From Cercis canadensis (lineage: Eukaryota; Streptophyta; Magnoliopsida; Fabales; Fabaceae), in NCBI GenBank assembly GCA_003255065.1, contig QAOA01000967.1:539114-603113 (forward strand): DNA of 64,000 nucleotides, written 5' to 3'. Below the pieces are notes generated by a model. The model saw only the letters and a program-made list of their open reading frames with translations, made no database searches and was not told where the DNA came from. Shown in pieces: positions 33,300-46,670 of this stretch. The stretch's first letter is position 1. The number at the start of each line of letters is the position of its first letter. A program made the position numbers and the translations under genes.

Positions 33300-33970
33300 C
33301 TGTACCCCCATTTTCTGAAAAATGGCTGTTCCCACGTTTGGTACTGTACCCGATACAAAACTCATACCTTTATCTGTGCAACATAAAAGGGGATAGAGGG
33401 TCTCCCAGTATAACTCCCTTCCGAATTAGAAACCAAGACTTGAGCTCACCATTTACAATCTCAAGAAAAGTGGCTATAGAAAGAGAACCCTGAATCCATT
33501 TCCTTAACCTAGATCCAAACACCTTTCTATCAAGGGCCCATAAAGCCTAAACTGACTCAAACATAAGCTTTCTCAAAATCCAGTTTAAAACAAAACACTA
33601 TTCCTCCTGCTACACCTCATTTGCCACAAGAGCATCATTCAAAATCTATCTACCTAGAATGAAATATTCTGGTTTTCCCAGACTATAACACCAAATGTTT
33701 CATTGTGCCTAGCAGAAGAGCATTGGTAGTAATCTTGTAAACACTAGCAACCAGATTTATGGGATTATAATCCTACAAACTAATAATGCAATCTCTTCAA
33801 GGCACAAGAGTGATGAAGGTAGAGTTCATACTAAAGCCAATTCTACCATTACAATGAAATTAAGCAAACACCTTTAAAACATCATCCTTGATAATATCCC
33901 AACATCTTTGATATAAGGCATTATCCTTGTCCATGCCCCAAATCCTATTCACTCTATTGTATACAAAGAA
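33300..33970 (-). pseudogene. LINE reverse-transcriptase fragment
   Basis: The minus strand reads, with stops and frame changes, WDIIKDDVLKVF, NSTFITLVP, INLVASVYKITTNALL, an LDFEKAY-equivalent region (LNWILRKLMF), KVFGSRLRKWI, and GDPLSP near 33390. These follow the order of an L1-type plant RT (D.Yrp.sL...YKi.akvl; RQGDPLSP). Multiple stops show it is dead. It lies just 3' of the last katanin exon found here. Confidence 0.75.
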
Positions 33971-34067
33971 ATTATGACTAAAAAAAAATTTTGATATTGC
34001 ATGCTTTCATGGTGCTACCACAATATCAAGAATGCAGGAATCAAAGGGCAAAACAGATAGTACTCAC

Positions 34068-37000
34068 CTATCCATTTCACTCTGAAGAAGGCCTGTCAAA
34101 AGTGGCAGAAGGCCAGTGAATATATCAAGTGTGACAACATCAATTTTCTCCATTATAATGCCAACAACATCAGCAATAACCTGGAATAAATAGTATTAAA
34201 GGCAAAGGTAAAATCAAAGGTCCAATATTTCCTCAAAAATAATAAGGCCTAAAATAACATTGAGTAAACAAGCATCTCAGAATGCTCACAGCATGATCCT
34301 CCATCTTCTCCATTGCACAGATGACCCCCTTAACATCATTTCTTTCCCAATATCTGAAGACCACCTGCAACAAATTGCTTGCAAGGTTCAGCAAATTTAT
34401 AAATGGTAGTAGTTCTGATTCAGCAACAAAATTTGTCTTTCTTCGTTATAGTTAATTTTAAAAAAAAAATGGGTATAGTTGTCATAGAAAAACCATAGTA
34501 CTTCAAGTTTTATTCATATATATAAATGCAAAGGATTGAAAAAAATGTGGAAAAATCAATCTAGTTATTTAAACAACCTGTAACTTGGCTGAACGAGCCT
34601 GCATTGAACTAAGGAATTGGTCATGTTGTTCCATCACATCAGCAATGGCATCTTCATCACTAGCAGATACTGTTGCCTTCTCAGAAGATGTGGCATGTCC
34701 TCTCTGTTTAACTTTGAGAGATAAGAAAATTATATCCTCAAAAGAAAATAGAAAGGAAAAAGATACAGAAGACTAAAGCAAGCAAATCTATCCTCAATAC
34801 AATTACATGAACATTGCGCAATATCATCTACAGCAGTGGAAGAACAAAATCCCGTTAACAATACATTGTTTCTAAACCATGAGCTACCCATCTTCAACTT
34901 GTTTGTCATAATTCATACTAATATATCATGTAAACCTTTTGCAGATTAAGTGGGCAAAGAAAAATGCTGCATTGATAGATAGAAATAGAAATTTCCTTCA
35001 ATAATCAGATCCTTTTACACTACTCCTACACTTATAGTTAAGAAGATGAAATCCACATATCAGATTGAAATAGGCATAAGTGAGCAAAGAAAAATGCTGC
35101 ATTGATAGATAGAAATAGAAATTTCCTTCAATAATCAGATCCTTTTACACTACTCCTACACTTATAGTAAAAAAGATGAAATCCGCATATCTCTCAATCA
35201 ATATGAACACAAGCATTTATACAGTAATTGGAACGTTTTTGCTTCTATGCAAAATAAAAGATACTTCTCAGTTCTCCTTAGAACTCTCTTCCTAAAATCA
35301 GTTTCAATAATAGTGATGTTATAATTGGTAACCAGGAAAATCAAGAGGACAAATGAGACCTATATGTATAAGCTGATACAGCCATAAACAACAAATAAGA
35401 AAATTTTTGTTTATAACTTCCAAAAATCAGTTTTAATAATAGTGATTTTATAAGGCTTAATTGCAGTTTTGGTCCCCTATTTTCATAAAATGAATGATTT
35501 GGTCCCCCCTATTTTGAAAATGAACTATTTGGTTCCCTATATTTTCACAAAATGAGCAGTTTTGATCCCTCGTCAGTGTGCTGTGAAAAACTTGACAGAG
35601 GATGCTGATGTGGCATTACAAGATTAAATGCATGTGACATGCACATGACTCCCTAAATACCTAAATTAACCCTAATAACAAGAATAGGTAGTAATTATAT
35701 ATTAAAAAAAAAATCTTCAATTTAAAAGGCTCTACACAGGCCTCCCTTCCCACCCCCAATTTCCCAAGAAATCCCTAAACCTGCAGAATGCAGGGAGCAA
35801 AATATATTACGTCTAGAGCAGACAAAAGAAAAGAGAAAAAGAAAAAAATTATGGGTTCCCAGAGTAATGGGGAGAAAACACATCAAAAGTAAGTCCTCCG
35901 ACATAACTCTCTTTATGTTTCTGACATTAACTAGCACCCACTAAGAACACAAATTTTATAATATGAGCCCTCAAGCACAAGTGCTGGGTCAATTCTCTCA
36001 AAATCTTAGACAATACTCAAGATACTTGCAGCAGGTTTAATAAGTCCAATTTTACCGGTACTTTTTGGTATTTAGTTTCCTTATTGTTATAATGTCAGAT
36101 ATAAATTTATATACAAAGTTAAGAAATATAGAATAATTATAAACCCTGTGGAGTCACTATCAGAAGTTAAAAGCACAACAGCAGAAAAGAAATGGCCATA
36201 GAGAACTAAAAGATACGGGATCATACCCCATTGAAAGGGAACACATTAACTGATGATATCCTTCCATGAGAAATATCAGAGGTAGGTGCCTCATAATTAA
36301 GGGATCTCTCTCTCTTCTCCCAATTGATAAGAGAACGCATTCTCCCTATATATTTCAGTGTATAAAAAGTAAGAAATCATTATATTAAAATATAGTCCTC
36401 AACAATATGTAAGAACAGTTCATACCTTTCTGTCCTTCAACAAAACATACATCTCTGTTCACCTTCTGGCCCCGAGTTTCATCTGGCACAGGACAGAGAT
36501 CAAACATTATTAATGGAACAACAACTGAACATAAAACATCCAGATTTTCGCTTTGATGTCCACCAATTAATATAACCACCAGAATACTGGAAAAATTTTA
36601 CAAACAAGAACAAAACTTAGAGGTAACATTGGAACATAAAAAACAAATATCAAGCAGCAGGAGACATTAAATATTGAGAAAATTATTGTTTGGGTCATAA
36701 ATTTTGCAAAAGAGACCCATTAGTTCTTTATATGTATTAATACCAGTTTGGTTCCTCCAACACTATTTATGTGAACAGTGAACTACCCGTTTTGCCCCTG
36801 GGTAATGGGGGCCTATAAGTGGTTATCCTTTTCAGCATGGTTTATTTCTTAACATGGGAGAACAATTTTCTCACAAACAAGGACCATCACAAATCAGATG
36901 ATGGCCTCCAAAGAGCAAGATTGGTTCCAAGTGGGATGTAAATTCACCCATCATAAGTGGATATCCGTCTAACGTATGGTAATCCTTTGGTATTCCTCTC

Positions 37001-40000
37001 CCCAGAGCTATGTGGTCCTTCACAAGATATGTGGTTAATGGTTGCAGTATGTGGGTATCCTATAAAAATAGTCATATGGGCAAAACAGGTAGCTCATTCT
37101 TCACATAAACTGGAGGAACTAAACTGGATTTAATATGTATAAGGAACTTATGGGTCTTTTTTGCAAACTTTATGACCCAAAGAATAATTAACTCTTACAT
37201 ATTTTATAAGGATACAAAACCTGAATGTAATCAATGCACACACTAGTGCACATTCCCAGAGTCTCTTATTATTTTTTTTGAAAAAAATTTAGGATGGATT
37301 TGCAGTCTAAGGATTTGTTTTTTACAGTTATACCTCATATATGTTTTTTCTTTCTCCAACTCTGCATCTCACAAGAAAGTGGGAACATTTTGAGCGGATG
37401 TGGAATTATGAAAAGTAGTTAACAAATTTTGTTAATTTATTTAAGGCCTTTGCTAAGCTACCCCACAGCACAAGTGGGGGTAGTGCTACCCTTGCCTCCC
37501 ACCAGGGAGCGGCAGAACTAACTCCTGATTATGGGTGTTTGACTCAAATTGGGTCACTCAAATTTTTGAGAGCTTTATGCTAGTACCAAAATCAGGGATT
37601 AGTTCCACCTAGAACCCTTCAATGGGAGGCAAGGGTAGCATTATCCCCTACTTTTGGTGAGGGTAGCATAGCAAACCCCTTTATTTGATTTAAATTTGTG
37701 AGAACTAGAGGGGTGTTATAGTAGTATAGATTTCCAAACTTAGCAATTGGTCAATAATATAAAGATATTTATAAATATATGAAATTTGCATTATAGCAAT
37801 GTACTCTCCAATAGAAGGGGAGAAGAAAACTTAACATTGTGTAGCAATTGAATTGAATGCATGCAACCACAACAAACCACACACTAATTTTACTTTTGCC
37901 TGCTTTCTCTCATATTGGCTAGCAGTAAGTTATATCCATCTCTCTTCGAGCTATAAATTAGACATTTCTTCTGACATAGTATGGCATTGAGAAAGCTTAG
38001 GAAGCTATTGGCAACCAAGAATCAACATAAGAATCATATGGATAAATGTTGCCAGAACATCACATGAAAATAGTTGATAGTGCTGCTTTTCTTTATTACC
38101 AGCCTCCATGGGATACGATCATATAGCTAATTTTTAGATTTTGTTAATTATTGTAGTTTATCATCGCTAGAATAAGGGGATCACATCTATCCTCATGTCA
38201 ATAGGTCTTATCTTACCATCATATTTGAAATAGTATTATCAGTTGGTTAGTTAACTAGTCTATATATAGGAGGTGTAGAGCAAGGTTAAAAGTAGAGAGT
38301 TGAATTCTTACCCAAAAAGAAGTAGAGAGTTGAATATCATTATCTGGTGGTTTGTTCCAAACCCTAACCCCTTTATCTATCAATTGATGCTTTCCCCTTG
38401 GAATTGGCCTTTGGTTTATATCAGAATTCATGTAATTTGATTTTAACACAATCTATTAAATGGCTGGTAATAAAAATTCCCCCAGATCTTATTTAAACTA
38501 CTCCTTTCCTAGCTAATCGATATGTGACAGTGAGCAAGTGAGAGAGAGAGAGACTAATTGATGCATGAACTGGATCAAGAGAGAAAATAGTTTGTAAAAA
38601 GCATTTGGAAAATAGTACCTCTCGAAGAACCACTTCAGAGTTTAAGCTACTATGTAAGGGCTCGAAAATGGTTTTTATAACCTAAACACATCCCCTCATG
38701 TAAACCCCACTGGGTATTGACAAAACACATGCTTACAGCTATCTAACACTACTTTGTACTGAAATTTAATTCTACAATGGCGGCTGCTAAGAGCCTCACA
38801 GTAGATCATTTGGTAAACCTGGTTCTAGCACCATGTCAGCAATCCACCGATCAGCTGTTAAGTAAGGACTCAGGAATTTTTGTAATAACCATAAACAACA
38901 TAAGTTACAATCAAATAGATTATGATTATTAAACAAAATGCATATTAAATAATTCTTTAAAAGCAAGCCTCCAGAAATGAAGCATGCATCATACAAGATG
39001 GTAAGCATAGTTGTGATGTTATGGATACTTACATATTTCATGCTGATTACTGGTACTCAGCTCTGTCAATGGATTTATTTCATGTCTGCCGGTTCCACCA
39101 ATCCTAGCATCCTTCAAGCCTTTTTCAGAAGTAGGGATACCTTGAATAGTGCTTACAGCAGCAGGAAAAATATTTTTATCTGCAAAAGTAGTCATTTCCC
39201 CACCCTTAGAAGCTGCAGATTCAGATACAGGGGAGATAGGTGGCTTATCCATTTCATCTCTGCTGTTTGGAAATTTACGTAAATCAGCTGTCTTTGACTG
39301 CAAAGAGAGTGGCATTGTTCTTCCAGCAACACCAACTTCTTTTCTAGACTCAGCTGCTGCCTCGGATCTTGCACTAGTTCTGGGGACAATTACAGGTACA
39401 ATATCTGATTTGTTGATAATTGGAACACTTGATGTTGATTGAGATTTCAAAGAACTCCTCTTCTGAGCTGTTGCATTCAGCACTGATGTTGAACCACCTG
39501 ATACTGTTTTGGGACCAGAGTTCAAATTAACCCTTTGAGGAGTACTCGGTACACTTCCTGTGGCTTCAAGCAATCCATAAAACAAGTAATGAGAAAATAT
39601 GAACATTAACAGAGATTCTCATCCATGTGGGTCAAAAGCAGATACAGGGTTCAAACAAACAATTTAAACGAAACAAATGCAAAATAATTATACAAAAGAA
39701 AGCATACATACATGACAAATATTTTGCCTCCTTAACAGGATCTGAATCTTGAGAAACTGACAATCTTCCAAGAGATTTTGTTTCCTTCAATAGTGGATCT
39801 GGATTTTGTGAAACAGATAGTCTAGCCTTAGCTGGATTCTCAGTAAGTACCGATACACTGCCACTTGACGATTTAGTTTCTGATTGGCCATTTAGGCGGT
39901 TAACATTATTAAGTGCATATGGTTCTATACGCTGCACAAGAGGTTAGAAAAGTAAAATTAAAATAAATTAGAATGAAAATAGTATAAAATGCAACCATCT

Positions 40001-40839
40001 CTAGAGGCAAGACATATCTCTCCACAAGTTAAAAGAATAATACCGAGATATCTACAACCCAGACTCCAACACAACTCTGATTGTAAGAGCAGCCAAGAAG
40101 TTTTCCTTCATGAACATTAAGATCAGACAATCTAGACCAACCCACATCCACCATATCATAGCATCTTATAGGTTCCCATGAGAAAACCTACAAAGAACCA
40201 ACCAACTGAAACATTGTTACCTTGATATATGATTACCTCGCACAAATCAACTAGAAAAGGAGCTTACCTTCAAACTCTCATTTAAACCACAGAGCAGAGT
40301 CCTCCCATCAGGATTAAAAGTTAGACATCGCACTCCTGTTGTCTACAGTGCAATGAATACAGAATACTTTTAAAATTTCTCAAAATCCACAAAAACATAA
40401 TCATCAAGTTGAGCATTAACAATCCTAAAATCCATCAAATGGGAGAAAATAGTTGACTGCTAGAACAGAATGTACCTCAGCACCAGCTGAACCTATTAGC
40501 TCAAAAGTTTCAAGATCCCAAAATTTAACAGTCCTATCAGCAGAACCTGGGAGGGTTAAAAAAAAGGAATGAAACAATAATTGCATATATATACACACAC
40601 ACACGAGCCTCCTAGCATGCACGGGCTCTTTCCTTTTTCTATTTTTTTTTAAATATTTAAAAACAAAACAAAACAGCTTTTGAATGTAACTGTTCCCTTG
40701 AAAGATGGGTAGGATGTAGATATAGACAGTTTTCCTTTGGGTATTTAAGTTTACAGAAATGGCCTTATTTTTATTTGTGAATACAATGCAGTTTTGGGTT
40801 TGAGACAAGGAAAAGTTGAATACGAAACTAAAGAATCGC

Positions 40840-40883
<44 letters not shown>

Positions 40884-43800
40884 TCAGGATTTTAGAAGGT
40901 TGTTTAAATGCAAACTAATACAAAACACTGCATCTGATGAGAGCACTAAGGATTAAATTACTAGAATTCTCAAGTTATTTTAAATAATAATTGTGATAAA
41001 CTACAGAAACCATCTATTTACCACAATAAAAATATGTTTTCATTAAACTCCTATACAACTTAGTGTAATTGGAAGAACGGCCAAAGGGAAATAGATCTCA
41101 TGTTCCAGAATATCACTTCAGCTTCAGAGTAATTTAAAACTAACCTAAACTTGCATTTAAGTATAAGATCACCAAAACCAATACCAACACATTAAAGAAA
41201 GAAAATGACAACTAGAATTCATACCATGGTTTTGACACAGGGAGAACCATTATAAAACTATTCAATATTACATTTCAGCTAAATAAGAAAGAGAAGCCCT
41301 TTTCCATTGTTGTTGCTTATAATATTATTAAATACTAATAAGAAAGTATATATATTAGTCAGTTTTGCATTCTAGATAGACTGGATCAACCAGTATCATG
41401 AGCAAAGTGGTCAAATAGTTCTGCTTCCAACTTCCAATTCAAATGTAACTCATCAATCATTTCTGATAAATATGTATTAATGCTAAAGCATTGATTGCAA
41501 GAACTTATGGGCTAAAATTAGCAATAACAATATGATTAATATATAACAATAATAAAATTAACAGGCTTCCTAGAGGGCTCATCTATATGTAGTTCCACTG
41601 TACACGGGCTTACGCCATCAATAGCTCTTCAATAATATATATAGTACACACACACATAGACAGATAGATTCCATAAGTTGCCACCAAAGCCTTGTCAAAC
41701 AGGATAAAACGAGAATTTACAAGCACTTCATGGAAGTAGGAAAAATGGAAGACTTTATTAATATAGCATTTTCACTGCAGAAGTAAAACTAACCTGTTGC
41801 GAGCAGAAACTCATGGGGATGAAAGTCTATGCACTGAATCTGACCCTCATGAGACTTGAAATCATGTAAGAGTTTTCCAGCAGTCAGATCCCACAACTGC
41901 AAAACGTGAAATAAAACAAATCAACCATTTCCCACTTACCCACTAAAGTAAGGAAAATGCATTAATTGTAACGACTCAGCGGAACAAATATATGTTGCAC
42001 ATTATGCCAAGTCAATTGCTCGTAATACAAGACCATACAGGCTTTAGTCCAAGGACGTCATCCAGGGTTCTTGTCACAAGACCATACAAAATTTGAGGCA
42101 GGAGCAGGGAGGACAAATATGCTGCTTTCTCCTGACATATCTTTTGCGCTTTCATAGTACATAAAGAAATGATTATTTAATTTTCTACCACCCTGTTTGC
42201 TCGGAACCTGTGGTATGGCTTCGCATACTTTTGGTGCCCTTTTGATTTGCATTAAAGGTTTGGAAAGGAGGGGAAAATTTTTTAGAACAGATACATATTG
42301 GACAGAGTTCTGTGTGCTGTAACTTGAGATGGAGCACAATGCAAGGATTTTCAAGGAGCATTTTTGGCCCTAGGAGCATGCAGTGTGATGATTTAAATTT
42401 AAAAGAAAAATAGAAAAATATCATTCATGATAATATTCCACAAATTATAATTGGTTATGCATCTCTGTTCCAAACAACTCCAGCAGTAGTATTGTAGCAA
42501 AATTCTCTTCTTTTTTTATAAAAGAAGATTTTATTAGAAGGAGAGATTAAAAATGGTGGGAGGATAAATATCGTCCTAATACAGAGCCAAACAAAGAAAA
42601 TAAAAAGAGACATGGGAAAAAAAGCAACTCAACAAAGCTTGCCAATCCCTATGCAAAACCATCAAACAAATCCCCTGAAAAAGGCCATTGCTAAAGAAGG
42701 CCAAGAACACAAGTCTCTTCTAGAGGAGATGAAATTGTTGAACTCATTACTTGAAAACCCTAGGATCAACTTCCAGTCATAAACATACACAAGCCAAAAG
42801 AGCACGGTCCACAATAACAACCCTTAGATGTAAAGATTTTGGCTAGTTCACTAGTATCTAAGGCCTGAAACCAAAACTTAATAGGGATCTGAGATGTAGG
42901 TTCCTTCACTGTACAATCATATTATCTTTTGAATCCTTGCTTGCCAATTCTGCATTTCATTAAAAAATTTCTGCTTTTGATAAAACAAGAAAATATTATT
43001 AAAGGAAAGAGGGTGCAGCACAGAGGATAAGATTTCCTCCCAAAAAAACCAAAAAAATGCAGAACATAAAAACCGAAAAAATGAGCATCAGTATAATGAA
43101 ACCCTCCAGTCCCTTCACACACACACACAATCCCTGTAAATATCCAGGGCGAGCACCAAAGCAACTCCAAGTAAACAATCTTACCCAAAGCAATGTTAAA
43201 GAAAGAGACTTCTTCAAGATTCAAGCACTACACTCTAACCAAATGCACTTTCACTAAAACATCTCTCATCCTCATTATATCTACTGGAATCACCTCACTG
43301 TTCCTCATCCAAATACCCATAATTTATGTCATAAATGGCCACATCATGGCAGATAACTCCGCCTCATCTTATCCTCAAATGTTGCACCCCAAAACCATAA
43401 ACAACTTTTTCTTAGCGCATATTTACTCTTCATACCACTCATTGACCTTCATATCTCATGTTTGTTATGCTCACCCTTTTGGTTGCTCTCTCTTAAAGAT
43501 CCAGCATTTATTATTTGAAGCATCATGGTCATATATAGAAATAAAAACTTTCCTTTAGCTTTCAGTGGATCCATTCATCACAAACAAATCTTGACGCACT
43601 TTTTCATTTTACCAACTAGTCTTCATTCTATGAGCTACATCCTCTCAATCTCAGTCATTTTCATTTTTGAACCAATGTGTGAGATAACTGTAAAAAAAAC
43701 TATTTTATTTCTTGGTCATCAATTTTACAAAACCCAAGCCCCTTCTGCTACTTCCACTAATACTTGCTTTCCATACAATCAAGTACTAATCCCACTTAAA

Positions 43801-46670
43801 CTATATCTCAAAGATTATAATGGATGTCAGCAAAGTTCCCATTCCACTGAATTCCTTCTTTGATCCCAACAATTAGTTATACACTGTCCACAAAAGTATG
43901 CTAGAAAATACATAATCACACAGAATCAAGAAAGCTCATTCATGGATGATACACAATTGACCCGTGGACTGGGGCTATCATTATTTGGAACTCCCTTGTA
44001 GCCCCATTGGTTGTTCTTATACCTGTTATCATTTCTCTGTACATATCTAATCAAATTATATATAACATTGAAAGGAATTCCTTTCTTTTCTAAATCCGTC
44101 CACATTTATTAGCTAAGAAAGACCATTACCTGTACACAAAAATTACATAAAATTAAACGCAACTTGAAAATATTGCTTCAAGACATCATATTGGCGTGTT
44201 TATTATCCATAAAAAACTTCAAGCACACACAAATATACAAGAAGCGATAGTACTAATACCATGGTGGTTATAAACAATAAAACCCAAGCAAAGAACAAAC
44301 ATAAACAGATTGAATTTTCAACCAATTTACACAGAAAAACCGTAACAAGAAGATGGAGACCAAATGCTGATTTCAAGATTGACAAGATATTAATTCTGAA
44401 GATGACAACATGCACAAAGCCTAAAATAGTGAAACATGGTGCTCAATATTGATATTTAGGATAAAAAACAACATGTGACTATGCTCATGGTTTAGTATGA
44501 CTGTCTGTTAACTTCCTTCTCAAAACATTTTTAGTATACATTAATACAATAATAACAACTATTTCAGTATTTCTCTAAAAATTTTGGTATATAAGTTTTG
44601 AAGTGTGGTTATGTAAGCACATGAATTTCAAAAGATAGCAGATCATAGAGAAGTTTAAATTAAATTATTTGATTAATCATAATTACCTTGTTATGGCATC
44701 TGACTCAATAAATATCATGAAATAAGGAAAGCAATTCTAACCTTCACGGTATTGTCCTCTCCACCTGAGACAACCCAACGTCCATCTGGGGTAAACCTAA
44801 TTGCATTGACCCCTCGAGTGTGGCCTTTGTATGTATGGATGCAACCCTTCTTTCTGATATCCCATATCTTAAGATTAGTGTCCAAAGAACCAGATGCAAA
44901 GAACTCTCCAAAGGGATGGAAGTCCACTGACGTACAGTTGGACCTATGACCAGTAAGAGTGCGAACAACTACAAACAGATAAACATTGCAAGCCAAAATT
45001 CCCAATTATCAGTATGACAATTTAACTTTATCTTGTGAAGATACTGAATAGTTTGATGAGAATACTCAATTTACTTTCATCAGTGTTTTAAGATAATTAT
45101 AGGAAATAGAAAACAAGCAACAGTATACTTTTTGCCTCCTCCAAGTCCCAAAGCTTGATGGTACCACTTGCAGCTCCTGCAGCTACCAACACTTCAGAGG
45201 AATCAAAGCTTACTGAATCTATTCCACTTGAATGTCCTGATAGGCTCTGCATAGGAAGACACAACTCTTGGGCTTAATATATATACATAACGTTCTTATT
45301 TTCAGTTAAAAAGAGATGCCTATGTCAATATAAAAGGGAGACGAAAGTAAAAGAGCAAAGGTTAAGATATTCTCCCTTAATATCACAAGAAAGAGACAAA
45401 GGAGATAAGGAAACAGAAAAAAAGACATGCATCAAAACAATCATCCAATCTCTTTGATAGTCTGAAGGGAAACCCTTTCAAAAACACATTAGCTAAACAC
45501 CATAAGGATGCCAAAAAGACAACCCAGTCCATTAGTAGTTGCAGTTAATAAAGTTTTACCTAAACACTTTGTGCATTTTGCTACAACCAAATTTTCTTTT
45601 TCTTTTGGATAGAATTTGCTAGTACAACTAAATACACCAAACCCCAGCATACATGGAGCATCTACAAGACCTTGCCATCCCAGTTCCTCTGCAACCACTA
45701 AAATGAATCATCAAGAACTGCTCCAAGTTCTCCAGAAAAACCCACATCTCAAAACAAATGGTCATTAGTTTCAAAGCATATAATCTAGATCTACACATGA
45801 CAAACATGTCAAGTGGCAGATACATATTTGCTTGTATGCATTTAAGATCAGAAGTTAAAAACACAAAATTGTCATTATGTAAGAAGAAACAATATTGGCC
45901 AAAAAAAGAAAAAAAAAAAGTAGAAACATAAAATTACAATCAATGACAATGATAGATGAAGACAATGAAATAGCACTTTCAAGACATGGCTGCATCCCAT
46001 GCTTCCTAGACAAGCCTGAAAATCTTGCTCAAAAACATCCCAATACAGTTCCAGCCATGGTTGACTAGTTACCACACAACTTTAAATAATTAGAAGAAAT
46101 TTCAAATATTTTATGGATGCCTCAGAAAGCACAATATCATGTGAGACAAAGCAAAAGAAAGTAATGCACAGCGCACAAAGGACATCAAATCCTAATTTTG
46201 TACCCAGGGGGAAAAATAAGAAAGATAATACTAATGAGGAAAAAGGGATCAGAAGGACTAACCAGAATGGCATTAGGTTTACCAATAGCCCAAAGATTGA
46301 CCTTGTGATCTTCTCCTCCAGTGACAAGTACCCTGGAGGACTTCCTTCCAATCTTGAGGCAATTGACAGTGGAAGCATGTGCTACAAATTCCTCTGCACA
46401 TACCTTGTCAAGGCCAACTCATTGATTACTGATGAGAGCAAGTAAGTTTAGCATATGGATAAATATAACACAAGGACACTGAAATCATCATGAAGTAGGC
46501 AATAGAAGAGAGATCTACCAGACAGGAGCCAAGTGCGTGGCCCAAAACTGAGGGGCGCACTCATAGATCAAACAAATGTAAGCATTGTCAATAATTTAAT
46601 TAAAACCCCCATAATTACAACAACTCAAAACACCAAGGATACGTAGCTTGTAGGCGCGTTTGGTAGTCAT
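34068..46670 (-). CDS. Katanin p80 subunit (KTN80-like), 3' end missing
   Basis: KTN80 targets the microtubule-severing katanin p60 to cortical microtubule junctions. Exons, 5' to 3' on the minus strand: 46643-46670, 46263-46393, 45129-45246, 44742-44968, 41794-41896, 40476-40546, 40268-40342, 40044-40187, 39712-39931, 39033-39563, 36426-36482, 36227-36345, 34578-34703, 34290-34364, 34068-34180. All phases agree, giving 712 codons plus 2 nt. Residues 1-299 form the WD40 propeller ([56 protein letters not shown]). A Ser-rich linker follows. The con80 domain starts near residue 620 ([46 protein letters not shown]). The frame stops at a good donor (GATAG then GTGAGT). I find no downstream exon for the remaining roughly 70-80 residues; LINE debris lies there instead. 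Confidence 0.9.
34941..35190. repeat. Tandem duplication, about 130-bp unit, in katanin intron
   Basis: Two adjacent copies (about 34949-35063 and 35079-35190) share GCAAAGAAAAATGCTGCATT and the following sequence through CTACACTTATAGT and AAGATGAAATCC, with only a few differences. It is a recent local duplication between exons 12 and 13. Confidence 0.85.
35455..35690. mobile_element. One end of a transposon-like repeat (TTTTGGTCCCC family)
   Basis: AATTGCAGTTTTGGTCCCCT followed by repeated TTTGGT(C/T)CC motifs is a pattern I associate with terminal repeats of plant Mutator-like elements and MITEs. I see no matching inverted end downstream, so it is probably truncated. Confidence 0.4.
36676..37194. 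mobile_element. 519-bp Mutator-like element with about 105-bp inverted ends
   Basis: The ends (GAGAAAATTATTGTTTGGGT on the left, GAGTTAATTATTCTTTGGGT read inward from the right) are inverted copies over about 105 bp, including GTCATAAA, GACCCAT and AGTTC..TATA motifs. The flanking 9-mers TTAAATATT (36667-36675) and TTACATATT (37195-37203) match at 8 of 9 positions, fitting a Mutator-type target duplication. It is non-coding and lies in the katanin intron between exons 10 and 11. Confidence 0.75.
37445..37679. mobile_element. 235-bp MITE with about 90-bp inverted ends
   Basis: The left end GGCCTTTGCTAAGCTACCCC and the right end (read inward GGGGTTTGCTATGCTACCCT) are imperfect inverted repeats, continuing through GCTACCCTTGCCTCCCA in both arms. 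It is non-coding, in the same katanin intron as the 519-bp element. The target duplication is unclear. Confidence 0.65.
40839..40883. repeat. (CT)n(TA)n microsatellite
   Basis: A compound simple repeat, about 12 CT units then about 11 TA units, lies in the katanin intron between exons 5 and 6. Confidence 0.9.
42300..42930. pseudogene. LINE-derived debris in katanin intron 4
   Basis: A plus-strand peptide [14 protein letters not shown] (about 42327-42368) resembles the LINE ORF2 C-terminal ERNARIF motif. From about 42510, and again near 42990, minus-strand sequence shows LINE-like 3' ends (TAATAAAATCTTCTTTTAT type). The fragments are short and of mixed orientation, so this is a low-confidence call. 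Confidence 0.4.
45480..45860 (-). pseudogene. Possible LINE fragment in katanin intron 2
   Basis: On the minus strand, [10 protein letters not shown] followed after a frame shift by a TNDHLF-like stretch, then WGLV-type sequence, recalls the zf-RVT region of plant LINEs (C..C...E..DHLF). It is heavily decayed. Confidence 0.35.

Noticed and set aside
43193..43863. Two plus-strand ORFs of 112-121 codons in a katanin intron
   Set aside because: Low-complexity composition, no domain, no splice or promoter context; regarded as chance frames in AT-rich intron.
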